Shown here piece after piece: positions 43,958 to 52,296 of a stretch of 64,000 bases of DNA. A program made the position numbers and the translations under genes. Every line of letters starts with the position of its first letter. Position 1 is the first letter of the stretch. Location: assembly GCA_038203695.1 (NCBI GenBank), contig JBBRDQ010000003.1:3826-67825 (forward strand), in the 5' to 3' direction. This stretch comes from M3007 sp038203695. GTDB lineage: Bacteria; Bacteroidota; Bacteroidia; Chitinophagales; Saprospiraceae. The notes below the pieces were generated by a model, which saw only the letters and a list, made by a program, of their open reading frames with translations, made no database searches and was not told the DNA's origin.

Positions 43958-44064
43958 GCATACAGGGAGATTCTTTATATTCTCCCGTTAAAACATCGTC
44001 GTTTTACCAAAAATTCTTACTTTTCAACCCCGTTCGGACTAAATGCCGGCGGGGTCGATTTTTT

Positions 44065-45132
44065 ATGAAGACTTATTTCATCTACTTTTTGCTGCCGCTG
44101 TTAGCGGTTACCTGTCATCAGCCGGTCGCAACCACGCCTGTTGCACCGTTGCCGGCTGTTTCGGCCATTCTACCCAATCCCGATCCAAATAAGATGCAGG
44201 GACTGACCTTTGTAGCGCCGCCACGTCCTTTTTCCGATAATCCAATGCTGGCGGTAACCAGTGTCGGTGCCAACTGGATAGCCGTTGTGCCTTATGGCTT
44301 TACCCGTCTTGGCGCACCGGCGGTACATTATGGAGACCACCCTGGCAAATGGTGGGGCGAAAGTCGCGAAGGCGTGCGGGAAAGTATCCAGGTAGCTCAC
44401 GCGGCCGGACTCAAAGTAATGCTTAAACCGCAGGTATATGTACCGGGAAGTTGGCCGGGAGGGCTGGATTTTGCCACGTCGGCCGATTGGGAAAAATGGG
44501 AGGCCGATTATGAAAAATACATCCTGCCAATGGCATTGATAGCCCAGGAGACCCAGGCCGAGTTGTTCTGTGTTGGTACCGAATTCTCTATTTCCACCAT
44601 TAAACGACCCGATTTCTGGCACAACCTGATCCGTAAAATAAAAAATATCTACACTGGCAAACTCACCTACTGCGCTACCTGGAGCGATTATGCCAACACG
44701 CCGTTCTGGGCAGATGTGGATTACATTGGCATCAGCGCCTATTTTCCGCTCGTACAGGATGCTATGCCGGCTGTAGCCGATCTGCAACAAGCCTGGGGCC
44801 CCGTGCGCGACTCCATGCGCGCTTATAGTGTGCGTGAAAATAGGCCTGTCTTATTTACCGAGTTTGGCTACCTAAGCGTAGACAGCTGCGGCTGGCAAAC
44901 CTGGATGCTGGAGCGAGGGGTGGAACAGCGCCAGATCAATGAGCAGGCACAGGCTAACTGCTTAGAAGCGTTGTTTTCCACTTTTCAGCCGGAGCCGTGG
45001 TGGGCAGGCGGTTTTTTATGGAAGTGGTTCCCGAATATGGAGGGTCACGAAGGTTATCCGGAACGCGATTATACGCCGCAAGGCAAGATCGGCGAACGGA
45101 TGCTTCGCAAATGGTACACGGGAAAGGAGTAG
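44065..45132 (+). CDS. Lipoprotein glycoside hydrolase, GH113-like
   Basis: 355 residues with a lipoprotein signal (LLAVTC, Cys17). The TIM-barrel body resembles GH113/GTA-type beta-mannanases: AGLKVMLKPQVYV, FCVGTEFS with the putative acid/base Glu, DYIGISAYFPL, and LFTEFGY with the putative nucleophile Glu, then WWAGGFLWKWFP. It would cleave beta-mannan or a related glycan at the outer membrane; family assignment is from these motifs, and exact specificity is not proven. Preceded by a TACTTTTC box (one mismatch) and convergent with the VOC gene. Confidence 0.82.
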   Translation: MKTYFIYFLLPLLAVTCHQPVATTPVAPLPAVSAILPNPDPNKMQGLTFVAPPRPFSDNPMLAVTSVGANWIAVVPYGFTRLGAPAVHYGDHPGKWWGESREGVRESIQVAHAAGLKVMLKPQVYVPGSWPGGLDFATSADWEKWEADYEKYILPMALIAQETQAELFCVGTEFSISTIKRPDFWHNLIRKIKNIYTGKLTYCATWSDYANTPFWADVDYIGISAYFPLVQDAMPAVADLQQAWGPVRDSMRAYSVRENRPVLFTEFGYLSVDSCGWQTWMLERGVEQRQINEQAQANCLEALFSTFQPEPWWAGGFLWKWFPNMEGHEGYPERDYTPQGKIGERMLRKWYTGKE

Positions 45133-45163
45133 TTATAAATCGGGAGTGCAGGAATAACGAAAA

Positions 45164-45207
45164 TTTGCCGGCTGATTTCTTGGGTGCAGCGGGTAAAAGC
45201 CGGTAAA
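45164..45207. terminator. Weak candidate hairpin between convergent genes
   Basis: TTTGCCGGCT (45164-45173) can pair with AGCCGGTAAA (45198-45207), with one mismatch. Short T/A runs flank it. Confidence 0.35.
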
Positions 45208-45217
45208 CACATCGGTT

Positions 45218-45619
45218 TTACGGGTTCGCCACGTCGCCAGGCCCAATCAAATCCCATAAATTGCCGTATAAATCTTCAAAAACGGCCACCGTTCCATAAG
45301 GTTCAGGCGAAGGTGCACGGACAAACTGCACGTCATTTTCAATCAGCGCATTGTAATCACGCCAAAAATCATCGGTGTGTAAAAACAAAAAGACCCGTCC
45401 GCCGGTCTGATTGCCAATGCGACTTTTCTGGTGATCGCCCTGTGCTTTAGCGAGCAGTAAATGACATTGTGAACCTTTAGGCGCTACCAGCACCCAGCGT
45501 TTTGTTTCACTTAAAACGGTGTCCTCAATCAGGTCAAAATTCATTTTTTGGGTGTAAAATTGAATAGCCTTATCGTAATCGTCGACGATTAACGCGATAT
45601 GTGCGAGGTGTTGTTTCAC
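45218..45619 (-). CDS. VOC family protein (glyoxalase/dioxygenase superfamily), GTG start
   Basis: 133 residues. The beta-alpha-beta-beta-beta units of the VOC fold are clear: HLAHIALIVDDYDKAIQFYT, GGRVFLFLHTDDFWRDYNAL, and GTVAVFEDLYGNLWDLIGP with the terminal metal-ligand Glu/Asp region (FEDLYGNLWDL). Members include glyoxalases and metal-dependent resistance proteins; the substrate is not predictable. The start codon is GTG at 45619, with no ATG nearby. Confidence 0.85.
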   Translation of the reverse strand: MKQHLAHIALIVDDYDKAIQFYTQKMNFDLIEDTVLSETKRWVLVAPKGSQCHLLLAKAQGDHQKSRIGNQTGGRVFLFLHTDDFWRDYNALIENDVQFVRAPSPEPYGTVAVFEDLYGNLWDLIGPGDVANP

Positions 45620-45676
45620 GGTCGGGTCGGTTTTTAGTTTTGTAATCCAAGTCCTGATCGGCTGGTAATTATACTT

Positions 45677-46939
45677 TTATGCGGGTACAGGTTCCGTTTT
45701 TGCCTCCTCCGGGATATAGATCAGGGTCGCTGAATTCCCCGGCTGAAACAGTGCGTTGGCTGCCAGGTGTAAATCGGCAGGTGTGATGCGCAAATAGGTT
45801 TCCACTTCATCATTCATCAATTCAGCGCGGTCAAGTATTTCATAAAAACCCAAATTTTGGGCTTTGTTAAGCACACTCATTTCAGAAAAAACGATCGTGC
45901 TTTCGAAACGATGCTGGATTTTTTCCAATTCTCGGGTTGCGATCAGCTCGGTTTTTAATAAATCCAGTTCGACCCAAATAGCCGCTAAAGCAGTCTCGAC
46001 ACTTACCCCGTCGGCTGGTCGGCCTTCGATTACCAGGATACCTGGATCGATATTGCCGGTGACATAGGCGTCGATCGTCGAGAAAAGATGTTGCTCTTTG
46101 AGCAGCCGGCGGTACAAACGCGACGAATGGCCTTGCGCCAGTATATCCGACAGTAAATCTACGGTATAAAAATCGGGATGAATACGTGCGGGGGTGCGAA
46201 ATGCCAGGAAAATGGCCGGCACCGGTACATTGGCGTGCACTTCGCGCCACACCGGACCGGCTTGCACCGGCTCTTCCGTCAGATTGCGGTTGGCGGCGGG
46301 ACCTGCCGGTATATTGCCAAACCACTTTTCGGCCAGGGCCATAGCATTGTCCGTCTTGATATTACCTGCAATCGTTAATACGGCATTATTGGGGGTGTAC
46401 CAGATTTTGTAGAAAGCGCGTACGTCGTCCAGTGTTGCATTTTCAACGTGTTCCGGTGCCAGACCGATGACCGGCCAGCGATACGGATGATGCTGGAACA
46501 TCATCTCGGACAGGTGGTGCCAGGAGTCGCCGTACGGTTCGTTGAGGCAGGTTTCCTTGAATTCTTCGACCACTACTTTGCGCTGCACTTCCAGGGCTTT
46601 TTTATGGATATTGAGCGACAGCATACGGTCACTTTCGAGCCAGAGTGCCGTTTCCAGGTTTTCAGCGGGTAAGATTTCGTAGAAGGTAGTATAATCGTTG
46701 GTCGTATAGGCATTGTTTTCGCCACCGGCGCGTTGCAGCGGGTCGTCGAAATCGGATACGTTTTTGCTACCGGCAAACATCAGGTGCTCGAACAAATGCG
46801 CAAAGCCGGTTCGTTCGAAGTGTTCGTCGCGTGAACCGACGTAATAGAGTATATTGACAGCTACCAAGGGTGTAGTCGTATCTTCGTGCACCAGCACGCG
46901 CAGACCATTGGGAAGGATGTTACGGGTAAAATTGACCAC
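45677..46939 (-). CDS. M16 family zinc metalloprotease
   Basis: 420 residues, a single M16 subunit size. The inverted zinc motif HLFEH (His48, Glu51, His52) is intact, and the distal Glu lies in VVVEEFKE (about 125). The C-terminal half has the paired M16_C fold (LSDILAQGHSSRLYRRLL, RFESTIVFSE). No signal peptide is apparent at the chosen start (MVNFTRNILPNGL), so it may be cytoplasmic, or the true start may differ. Pairs of active and inactive M16 proteins are common; no second copy is adjacent. Confidence 0.9.
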   Translation of the reverse strand: MVNFTRNILPNGLRVLVHEDTTTPLVAVNILYYVGSRDEHFERTGFAHLFEHLMFAGSKNVSDFDDPLQRAGGENNAYTTNDYTTFYEILPAENLETALWLESDRMLSLNIHKKALEVQRKVVVEEFKETCLNEPYGDSWHHLSEMMFQHHPYRWPVIGLAPEHVENATLDDVRAFYKIWYTPNNAVLTIAGNIKTDNAMALAEKWFGNIPAGPAANRNLTEEPVQAGPVWREVHANVPVPAIFLAFRTPARIHPDFYTVDLLSDILAQGHSSRLYRRLLKEQHLFSTIDAYVTGNIDPGILVIEGRPADGVSVETALAAIWVELDLLKTELIATRELEKIQHRFESTIVFSEMSVLNKAQNLGFYEILDRAELMNDEVETYLRITPADLHLAANALFQPGNSATLIYIPEEAKTEPVPA

Positions 46940-46976
46940 TAATACAGGGATGAAAAGTGAAAAAAGAAGCGTGGGT

Positions 46977-47396
46977 TTACTGCGGTTTGCGCTTCAGCGA
47001 TTTTTTATCGTCGGTCCAAATGAAGGTATCGGGGACGAAAATTTTGGCCTCCGGAATTTCCGTGCATTCTCCGGCGGGCGTTTTAATTTTTTTGCGGTCG
47101 CGCACTTTGGTAGATATTTTTACCGCATTGGTGGCTAATGTGTCCATCACTACACTATAACGGCCTTCTTTAATCAGGTATTCCAGGATTTCGGGCGAGC
47201 CGTTGGAAAGTTGGATGTTCGTTTCAATGAGAATGCTGCTGCCGGCCCAGGTATAGATATCGTAAATGTCGGCAATGTCCAGCGCTACAGTCTGGACGGA
47301 GTCTACTTCAAAGACCTGGTACATCGTGCGCTCCATTTGCGCTTGCGCGCTAGTAGTAGCCACAAAGAAGCCAATCAGAATGAGTATTATACGCAT
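46977..47396 (-). CDS. Exported small protein, paralogue of the next gene
   Basis: 139 residues from MRIILILIGFFVATTSAQA (signal peptide). The mature part contains LDIADIYDIYTWAGSSILIETNIQLSNGS (about 47-75) and EYLIKEGRYSVVMD, which align with LDLHGSIDLRIWDNPTIRIEE and ELVNVGRYDLSAK of the gene at 47527-47958. A beta-rich GIN/DUF2807-like fold is plausible but not proven. A TTACTTTG box (47435-47442) lies 39 nt upstream. Function unknown. Confidence 0.75.
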   Translation of the reverse strand: MRIILILIGFFVATTSAQAQMERTMYQVFEVDSVQTVALDIADIYDIYTWAGSSILIETNIQLSNGSPEILEYLIKEGRYSVVMDTLATNAVKISTKVRDRKKIKTPAGECTEIPEAKIFVPDTFIWTDDKKSLKRKPQ

Positions 47397-47465
47397 GTTT
47401 TGAGATAATTTGGGCAAAGTTCGGGCGAAATACCCAAAGTAAGGCTATTTTTCAGGTACTTAAAC

Positions 47466-47508
47466 GAAAAATCGCCTGGAACTGTTTGTCACAGCCAGGC
47501 GATTTTTC
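47466..47508 (-). terminator. Strong bidirectional-type terminator
   Basis: GAAAAATCGCCTGG (47466-47479) pairs perfectly with CCAGGCGATTTTTC (47495-47508). On the minus strand it ends the gene at 47527-47958 and separates it from its paralogue. Confidence 0.85.
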
Positions 47509-47526
47509 AAACGTAGCGTCAAGTCT

Positions 47527-47958
47527 TTATTTTTTCGCGTCAGCCAGTACGGCCGTATTGGGCATTTCAATTTTCAAATCTTTCGGTACGAACACGACGA
47601 AAGTCATGTTTTCTTTCAAAATTTCTCCTTTAACACGAATCTGTTTTTGCGTGTTAGGTGTGGTAATGGTCAGCGCATCACCTTCCGGTTTTGCTGATAA
47701 GTCGTAGCGACCTACATTGACCAATTCAGCGAGCATGCCGGCATTGCCGGAAGCCAGGCTCACACTTTCTTCGATCCGGATGGTGGGATTGTCCCATATT
47801 CTAAGGTCGATTGAACCGTGCAAATCGAGCACGATCGTACCTCTTCCCTCCGTATTGAAGGTCTTACTAAAAGTTTTGCCCGCAGTGGTTTGGGCGTTCG
47901 TAAGGGATGTGAAAAGGGCTACACTCAGGATTAAAACAAAACTAATGCGAGTTGTCAT
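47527..47958 (-). CDS. Exported small beta-rich protein with a strong ribosome binding site
   Basis: 143 residues; signal peptide to SLTNAQ. The mature part (TFNTEGRGTIVLDLHGSI, IRIEESVSLASGN, NVGRYDLSAK, MTFVVFVPKDLKIEMP) resembles the head of DUF2807/GIN proteins and the neighbouring paralogue. The upstream signals are unusually good: an exact -7 TAACTTTG (47984-47991) with TTG 20 nt before it, and a perfect AGGAGG (47965-47970 on this strand) 6 nt before the ATG, which is rare in Bacteroidota and predicts high expression. Function unknown. Confidence 0.78.
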   Translation of the reverse strand: MTTRISFVLILSVALFTSLTNAQTTAGKTFSKTFNTEGRGTIVLDLHGSIDLRIWDNPTIRIEESVSLASGNAGMLAELVNVGRYDLSAKPEGDALTITTPNTQKQIRVKGEILKENMTFVVFVPKDLKIEMPNTAVLADAKK

Positions 47959-47964
47959 AGCGAA

Positions 47965-48014
47965 CCTCCTTTTTTGTTTGGTCCAAAGTTAAGGTTTATC
48001 CTTGGAAATTCCAA
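47965..48014 (-). promoter_or_regulatory. Promoter and Shine-Dalgarno of the exported beta-rich protein
   Basis: Minus strand: TTG (48014-48012), 20-nt spacer, TAACTTTG (47991-47984), then AGGAGG (47970-47965) ahead of the ATG at 47958. Confidence 0.7.
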
Positions 48015-48120
48015 GGTTTTGAAAAATTTAATTTCAAATATAAAGACGCAGTGTGATCCGCGATGGTTGGGTGCCAGTTTGACTTTTTTGTAAAGTGAAG
48101 GTTTAAAACGCGCCTTTATG

Positions 48121-48128
48121 TACCTTTG
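48121..48128 (+). promoter_or_regulatory. -7 box of the PhoD-like gene
   Basis: TACCTTTG, exact TAnnTTTG, 24 nt before the ATG at 48153. It rules out a longer in-frame start at 48126, which lies inside the box. Confidence 0.65.
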
Positions 48129-48152
48129 TCAAAAACATCTAAGCACTTGAAA

Positions 48153-49532
48153 ATGAAAAAAATACTTTTTTTATTTTTCCCGGTTGCACTACTAACGATT
48201 GCCAGCTGCGTTCCGCCGCCCCGGTATATAACACAAGGTGGCACTGTATTTTTACAGGGCAATGCAGGGCTTCAAAATGGCCCGATGGTCGGTTATGCGG
48301 ATATGCGGGAGGTATTGATCTGGGTACAGGCCAAAGGGCGCTCCAATGTATTGGTGGAATACTGGGAAACGGAAACTCCCGACGTGAAATATAAAACCGA
48401 TGTTGTAACGACGACGGAATTCACCAACACCGCCAAATGTATCGCCGATATGGTACAGCCTGGAAAGTCGTATCAATACACGGTGTATATCAATGGGCAG
48501 GCAGTAAAATTAGCCTACCCGACCACCTTCAAAACACAATCGCTCTGGCAATGGCGCACCGATCCGCCGACATTTACGCTGGCGACGGGCAGTTGTGCGT
48601 ATATCAATGAAATAGAGTACGATCGTCCGGGGAAGGGCTATGGGTCTGATTACCAAATTTTTACCCGTATTGCCGAACAAAAACCCGACCTGATGATCTG
48701 GCTGGGCGACAACGTTTATTTCCGGGAACCCGACTGGAATACCCGCACCGGTATGAAACACCGCTACACGCACGACCGCGCGACGCCGGAAATGCAGCAA
48801 CTTTTCGCCAATACCTCGCATTACGCGATCTGGGATGACCATGATTTCGGCCCGAATGATGCGGATGGCACCTGGATCCATAAAGATATGGCGTGGGATA
48901 TGTTCAAAGATTTTTGGGGCAACCCGACTTTTGGCGTCAATGGCCAAAAAGGCTGTACCACCCAGTTTAAATACAATGATGTCGACTTTTTTCTGCTGGA
49001 CAATCGCTATAACCGTACGCCTAACTATTGTAAAACCTGTCCGGACCGCACCTTGTTAGGAAAGGAACAACTGGAGTGGTTCTTAGGCGCGTTGGCAGCC
49101 AGTCAGGCTCCTTTCAAAATGGTAGCAATTGGCGGACAGGTGCTGACGACGAATAATAATTCGGAAACCTGTTTTCACTTTTTTCCGGCCGAGCGCGATA
49201 CGATCCTCGCCCGCATCGAACGGGAAAATATCAAGGGCGTGATCTTTTTAACGGGCGACCGCCATTTTTCGGAACTGAGTGCGATGAAGAATAAAGCCGG
49301 CAATTGGATTTATGACCTCACTTCTTCTTCTATGACCGCAGGTGTTTATGCAAAAGGCGGAGAAGAGCTCAATGCATACCGGGTAGAAGGAACGGTGGGC
49401 GTGGAACACAACTTCGCCACACTGGAATTCAGTGGTCCGCGGAAAGCGCGGGAAGTCAAGATAAACCTTATTAACATAGACGGCAAAACCTTGTGGACAA
49501 AAACCATCACCCAGGAAGGGGGCATTAAGTAA
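48153..49532 (+). CDS. PhoD-like alkaline phosphatase/phosphodiesterase lipoprotein
   Basis: 459 residues from MKKILFLFF; lipoprotein signal with Cys19 (LTIASC). An N-terminal fibronectin-like domain (about 30-140) precedes the metallophosphatase core: GDNVYF (metal Asp), WDDHDFGPNDAD (metal-binding Asp/His), and FLTGDRHFSEL (metal His). These are the PhoD motifs. It would release phosphate or cleave phosphodiesters outside the cytoplasm. The gpsA gene begins 17 nt later, suggesting cotranscription. Confidence 0.9.
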   Translation: MKKILFLFFPVALLTIASCVPPPRYITQGGTVFLQGNAGLQNGPMVGYADMREVLIWVQAKGRSNVLVEYWETETPDVKYKTDVVTTTEFTNTAKCIADMVQPGKSYQYTVYINGQAVKLAYPTTFKTQSLWQWRTDPPTFTLATGSCAYINEIEYDRPGKGYGSDYQIFTRIAEQKPDLMIWLGDNVYFREPDWNTRTGMKHRYTHDRATPEMQQLFANTSHYAIWDDHDFGPNDADGTWIHKDMAWDMFKDFWGNPTFGVNGQKGCTTQFKYNDVDFFLLDNRYNRTPNYCKTCPDRTLLGKEQLEWFLGALAASQAPFKMVAIGGQVLTTNNNSETCFHFFPAERDTILARIERENIKGVIFLTGDRHFSELSAMKNKAGNWIYDLTSSSMTAGVYAKGGEELNAYRVEGTVGVEHNFATLEFSGPRKAREVKINLINIDGKTLWTKTITQEGGIK

Positions 49533-49549
49533 TTTGTAATTCGATCATT

Positions 49550-50590
49550 ATGTTCAATCCGGTTGGGGTATTAGGGGCGGGAAGTTTTGGTACCGCTATT
49601 GCAAACTTGTTGGCCTACAATGTAGATGTGCTGCTGTTCAGCCGCAAGCCCGAGCTGGTGGCGGAGATCAACCTGACCCGCCGGCATCTGGGCGTGCCGA
49701 TTTCGCCACGCATAACCGCTACGAGTGATCTGGCGGATCTGGCAGCGCAGTGTACCCTCATTATGCCAGTGGTGCCGTCCAATAGTTTCCGGAGTATGAT
49801 CCAGGCACTGGCACCGCATTTGCGTCCGCACCACATCATTATTCACGGCACCAAAGGGTTTGACTTACGGGATATCGATGAAGATGATCTGGAAGATCCG
49901 GGTCTGGTGCTCACCCGGGGCAATGTGCGCACGATGAGCGAAGTAATCCGGGAAGAAAGCAGTGTGGTACGGGTCGGCAGTTTATCCGGGCCGAATTTAT
50001 CTTCTGAAATTATGGCCGGACAGCCGGCTGCCACCTTGGTAGCCAGCCGGTTTCGGGAAGTAATCCAGGCTGGACAAACGGTGCTTAACAGCCCAAAATT
50101 TCACGTATTCGGTTCGTATGATATCTTGGGTGCGGAACTGGCAGGTGCCTTAAAAAATATAATCGCCCTCGGTTCCGGCATTCTGGGCGGCCTGGGTATG
50201 GGGCGCAATATGCAGGGGCTGCTCATCGCCCGCGGCTTGGCGGAGATGGTCTATTTTGGCAAATCGCTCGGTGCTTCCAGTCAGGCATTTATCGGCGTGG
50301 CGGGGATCGGCGATCTGGTGACCACCGCCACCAGTCCCAATAGTCGCAATTATACCTTTGGCACACGGCTGGCACAAGGCGAAACGGCGGTACAGATCCG
50401 TGAAACAATGCCCGAATTAGCCGAGGGTGTTCGCACCCTGCGCATTGCCCACCAGTTGGCACGGCAGCATAAATTGCACGTGCCGATCACGTCGATGTTG
50501 TATGCGGTCGTATTTGAACATTACCCGATCGAACGCGCGCTGGAATATTTAATGACCTATCCATACGACCGGGACGTGGATTTTCTGTAA
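49550..50590 (+). CDS. gpsA: Glycerol-3-phosphate dehydrogenase [NAD(P)+]
   Basis: 346 residues. N-terminal nucleotide site GVLGAGSFGTAIANLL; MPVVPSNSFR; SGPNLSSEI; and the catalytic Lys in AGALKNIIALGSGILGGLGMG; C-terminal GVAGIGDLVTTATSPNSRN. This is full-length GpsA, which reduces dihydroxyacetone phosphate to sn-glycerol-3-phosphate for phospholipid synthesis in the cytoplasm. It follows the PhoD-like gene by 17 nt, and a palindromic terminator follows it. Confidence 0.95.
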   Translation: MFNPVGVLGAGSFGTAIANLLAYNVDVLLFSRKPELVAEINLTRRHLGVPISPRITATSDLADLAAQCTLIMPVVPSNSFRSMIQALAPHLRPHHIIIHGTKGFDLRDIDEDDLEDPGLVLTRGNVRTMSEVIREESSVVRVGSLSGPNLSSEIMAGQPAATLVASRFREVIQAGQTVLNSPKFHVFGSYDILGAELAGALKNIIALGSGILGGLGMGRNMQGLLIARGLAEMVYFGKSLGASSQAFIGVAGIGDLVTTATSPNSRNYTFGTRLAQGETAVQIRETMPELAEGVRTLRIAHQLARQHKLHVPITSMLYAVVFEHYPIERALEYLMTYPYDRDVDFL

Positions 50591-50645
50591 ATAAAATATT
50601 GGCTATAAAACGTTGCATGTCAACATCTTATAGCCAATATTTTAT
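50591..50645. terminator. Bidirectional terminator between gpsA and the DUF2807 gene
   Basis: ATAAAATATTGGCTATAA (50591-50608) pairs perfectly with TTATAGCCAATATTTTAT (50628-50645). A/T-rich ends can serve both convergent transcripts. Confidence 0.8.
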
Positions 50646-50665
50646 AACTTTTTCCCGTGGGTGTT

Positions 50666-51301
50666 TTACTGGTTGCTCACATTGCCGGAGCCGGCGACGG
50701 CCGTTTTAAGTTTGCCGGATACATTGACGGATACATTGCCCGAACCGCTGATACTTACAGATGCGTCTGTTCCTTTCAGTTCTTTCGCATTGATATTACC
50801 CGAGCCGCTCAACGCGATGTCCTGTTTATCGGCTTGTCCATTCAGGCTCATATTGCCACTACCACTTAAGGCGATTTCCAGTTCGCGGACTGCCAGGGCA
50901 AGTTTGAAATTGCCCGAACCACTGTTATTGATCTCGAAGTGGTCGGATTTAATTGCAGTGACTGATTCAAAATTGCTGGAACCGCTGTTGTTGATTTCAC
51001 GCAACTGCTTGTAGGTAATGGTGAGGATGGCGGTATAATTGGACCAACGACCTCTTTTTGTTTCGATTTCCAAGGTGTTATTTTTTACCGTCGTTGTAAT
51101 TTTTGTGGGATCAATCCCTTCTACTTCCAGTGTAATGCTTTCGGCAGCGCCTTCCTTCAGGATTATTTTATCAAAACCTCCGGATGTGGAAATTTTTTCA
51201 AAGGCCGACAGGGAACGGGTATCGGTGGCCTTCTGTGCGGTCGTTATAAGGGGACAAAAAAACAAAGCCGCTGCGAGGAGCGAAAAAGCGTAATTCTTCA
51301 T
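50666..51301 (-). CDS. DUF2807 (GIN-domain) exported protein
   Basis: 211 residues; signal peptide to LITTAQ. The mature part starts FEKISTSGGFDKIILKEG and continues as a right-handed beta-helix-like ladder of SGSxN turns: NSGSSNF, NSGSGNF, LSGSGNM, LSGSGNI, ISGSGNV and AGSGNV, the hallmark of DUF2807 head domains. Proteins of this type are predicted surface or periplasmic adhesin-like modules with unknown ligands. Convergent with gpsA. Confidence 0.9.
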   Translation of the reverse strand: MKNYAFSLLAAALFFCPLITTAQKATDTRSLSAFEKISTSGGFDKIILKEGAAESITLEVEGIDPTKITTTVKNNTLEIETKRGRWSNYTAILTITYKQLREINNSGSSNFESVTAIKSDHFEINNSGSGNFKLALAVRELEIALSGSGNMSLNGQADKQDIALSGSGNINAKELKGTDASVSISGSGNVSVNVSGKLKTAVAGSGNVSNQ

Positions 51302-51435
51302 AATGGATGTATTGTTTTGATGTTAAAACTACCGCAAAGACAAGGCGCGGGAATGCGGGTTGCATAAAAAAATCGGAATTCGCCGCGACTGGCAAATTCC
51401 GATCTTATACTTATCAGGAAGATGTTCGAATTGAT

Positions 51436-51846
51436 TTAGTAGGTCATGGTCGGCTCCATTTCTTTAGCCTGGGCTACCCAACTTTCTACTTCGTCGAGCC
51501 GCGGAGTGCGTCCGGCATAGCCTTCTGCATCGTTTACTTCGGTCAATTTGGCATGCAGATTGGCCGGTACGCGGTTGCGCAATTCCTTCACAGTGTCTAC
51601 ACCGCACAATTCCAGTAAATGGGAGAAATCTTCCGCGATACCTTTGATGCGGAAAAGGTCGGCCATGTTTGCCCAACGCAGGATAAGACTTTCGGCAATC
51701 CCGGATTTGGCCGCAACATCTGCACGGCCGGCTTTACTGGCTGCTACAGCGAGCAGATCTTCAACGGTGTTGAAATCCAATGTTTCCTTGAGCTTGCCGG
51801 CGTACACTTCGCCAATGCCTTTGATTTCGATTAATTTGTAAGCCAT
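51436..51846 (-). CDS. DUF4332-like helix-hairpin-helix protein
   Basis: 136 residues from MAYKLIEIKGIGEVYAGKL. Two helix-hairpin-helix units are visible: EIKGIGEVYAGKLKE (start) and LFRIKGIAEDFSHLLELCGV (middle), followed by VKELRNRVPANLHAKL. DUF4332 proteins are small HhH proteins of unknown role, possibly nucleic-acid binding. A longer frame (to 51972) runs past the promoter at 51889-51896 and is rejected. Confidence 0.82.
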   Translation of the reverse strand: MAYKLIEIKGIGEVYAGKLKETLDFNTVEDLLAVAASKAGRADVAAKSGIAESLILRWANMADLFRIKGIAEDFSHLLELCGVDTVKELRNRVPANLHAKLTEVNDAEGYAGRTPRLDEVESWVAQAKEMEPTMTY

Positions 51847-51888
51847 GAAAGGGTGTGATTTAGATTTTAAAAAAGTAGATTCGGTGAG

Positions 51889-51918
51889 CAAAAGTATAGG
51901 TATTCGGCAAAAAAACAA
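51889..51918 (-). promoter_or_regulatory. Promoter of the DUF4332-like gene
   Basis: Minus strand TTG (51918-51916), 19-nt spacer, TACTTTTG (51896-51889): an exact TAnnTTTG with ideal spacing, 42 nt before the ATG. Confidence 0.7.
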
Positions 51919-51930
51919 GTCCGTGTTAAT

Positions 51931-51958
51931 AAAAAAGCCCCGACACGTTTGTCGGGGC
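51931..51958 (-). terminator. Orphan minus-strand terminator
   Basis: GCCCCGACA (51937-51945) and TGTCGGGGC (51950-51958) form a 9-bp stem with a CGTT loop; the minus strand then reads TTTTTT. No minus-strand gene lies upstream of it, up to the plus-strand gene starting at 52297. Confidence 0.75.
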
Positions 51959-52187
51959 AAGAACCAAATCAAACTTTCTGTAAAAGTTTTATTTTAAGGA
52001 ATTAATCTGGATGGACGAAGTCCCTGAAAAGACGTGTGAAAATTAAAATCGTTGCATACGTTCTGGTCAGGCGATGTATTTTAACGTTTAGAAGACCAAG
52101 GGATCATCGGCGAGTGCGCGTGGTCTGTCAGCGTTTTTTATAAACATTCCTTCATCTTGGATAACCCGCCTATTCGCGTAAGTTGGC
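51959..52187. other. Intergenic stretch without a recognised gene
   Basis: Together with flanking signals this makes a >300-nt gene-free gap. No coding frame or known RNA could be identified. If the orphan terminator at 51931-51958 is used, a short minus-strand RNA may arise here, but no convincing TAnnTTTG was found on that strand. Confidence 0.4.
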
Positions 52188-52195
52188 TACCTTTG
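52188..52195 (+). promoter_or_regulatory. -7 box of the SprB/CHU_C gene
   Basis: TACCTTTG, exact TAnnTTTG, about 100 nt before the ATG at 52297; a second CACCTTTG follows at 52204-52211. Confidence 0.5.
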
Positions 52196-52296
52196 TAGTC
52201 GCTCACCTTTGTATGTGTCCTTTACAAGCGACCAAACGTCGCGGTTTTCAGGACAAATTCCGGCCCCAAGCCCAGCCATTCACTTACCTGCACGCT

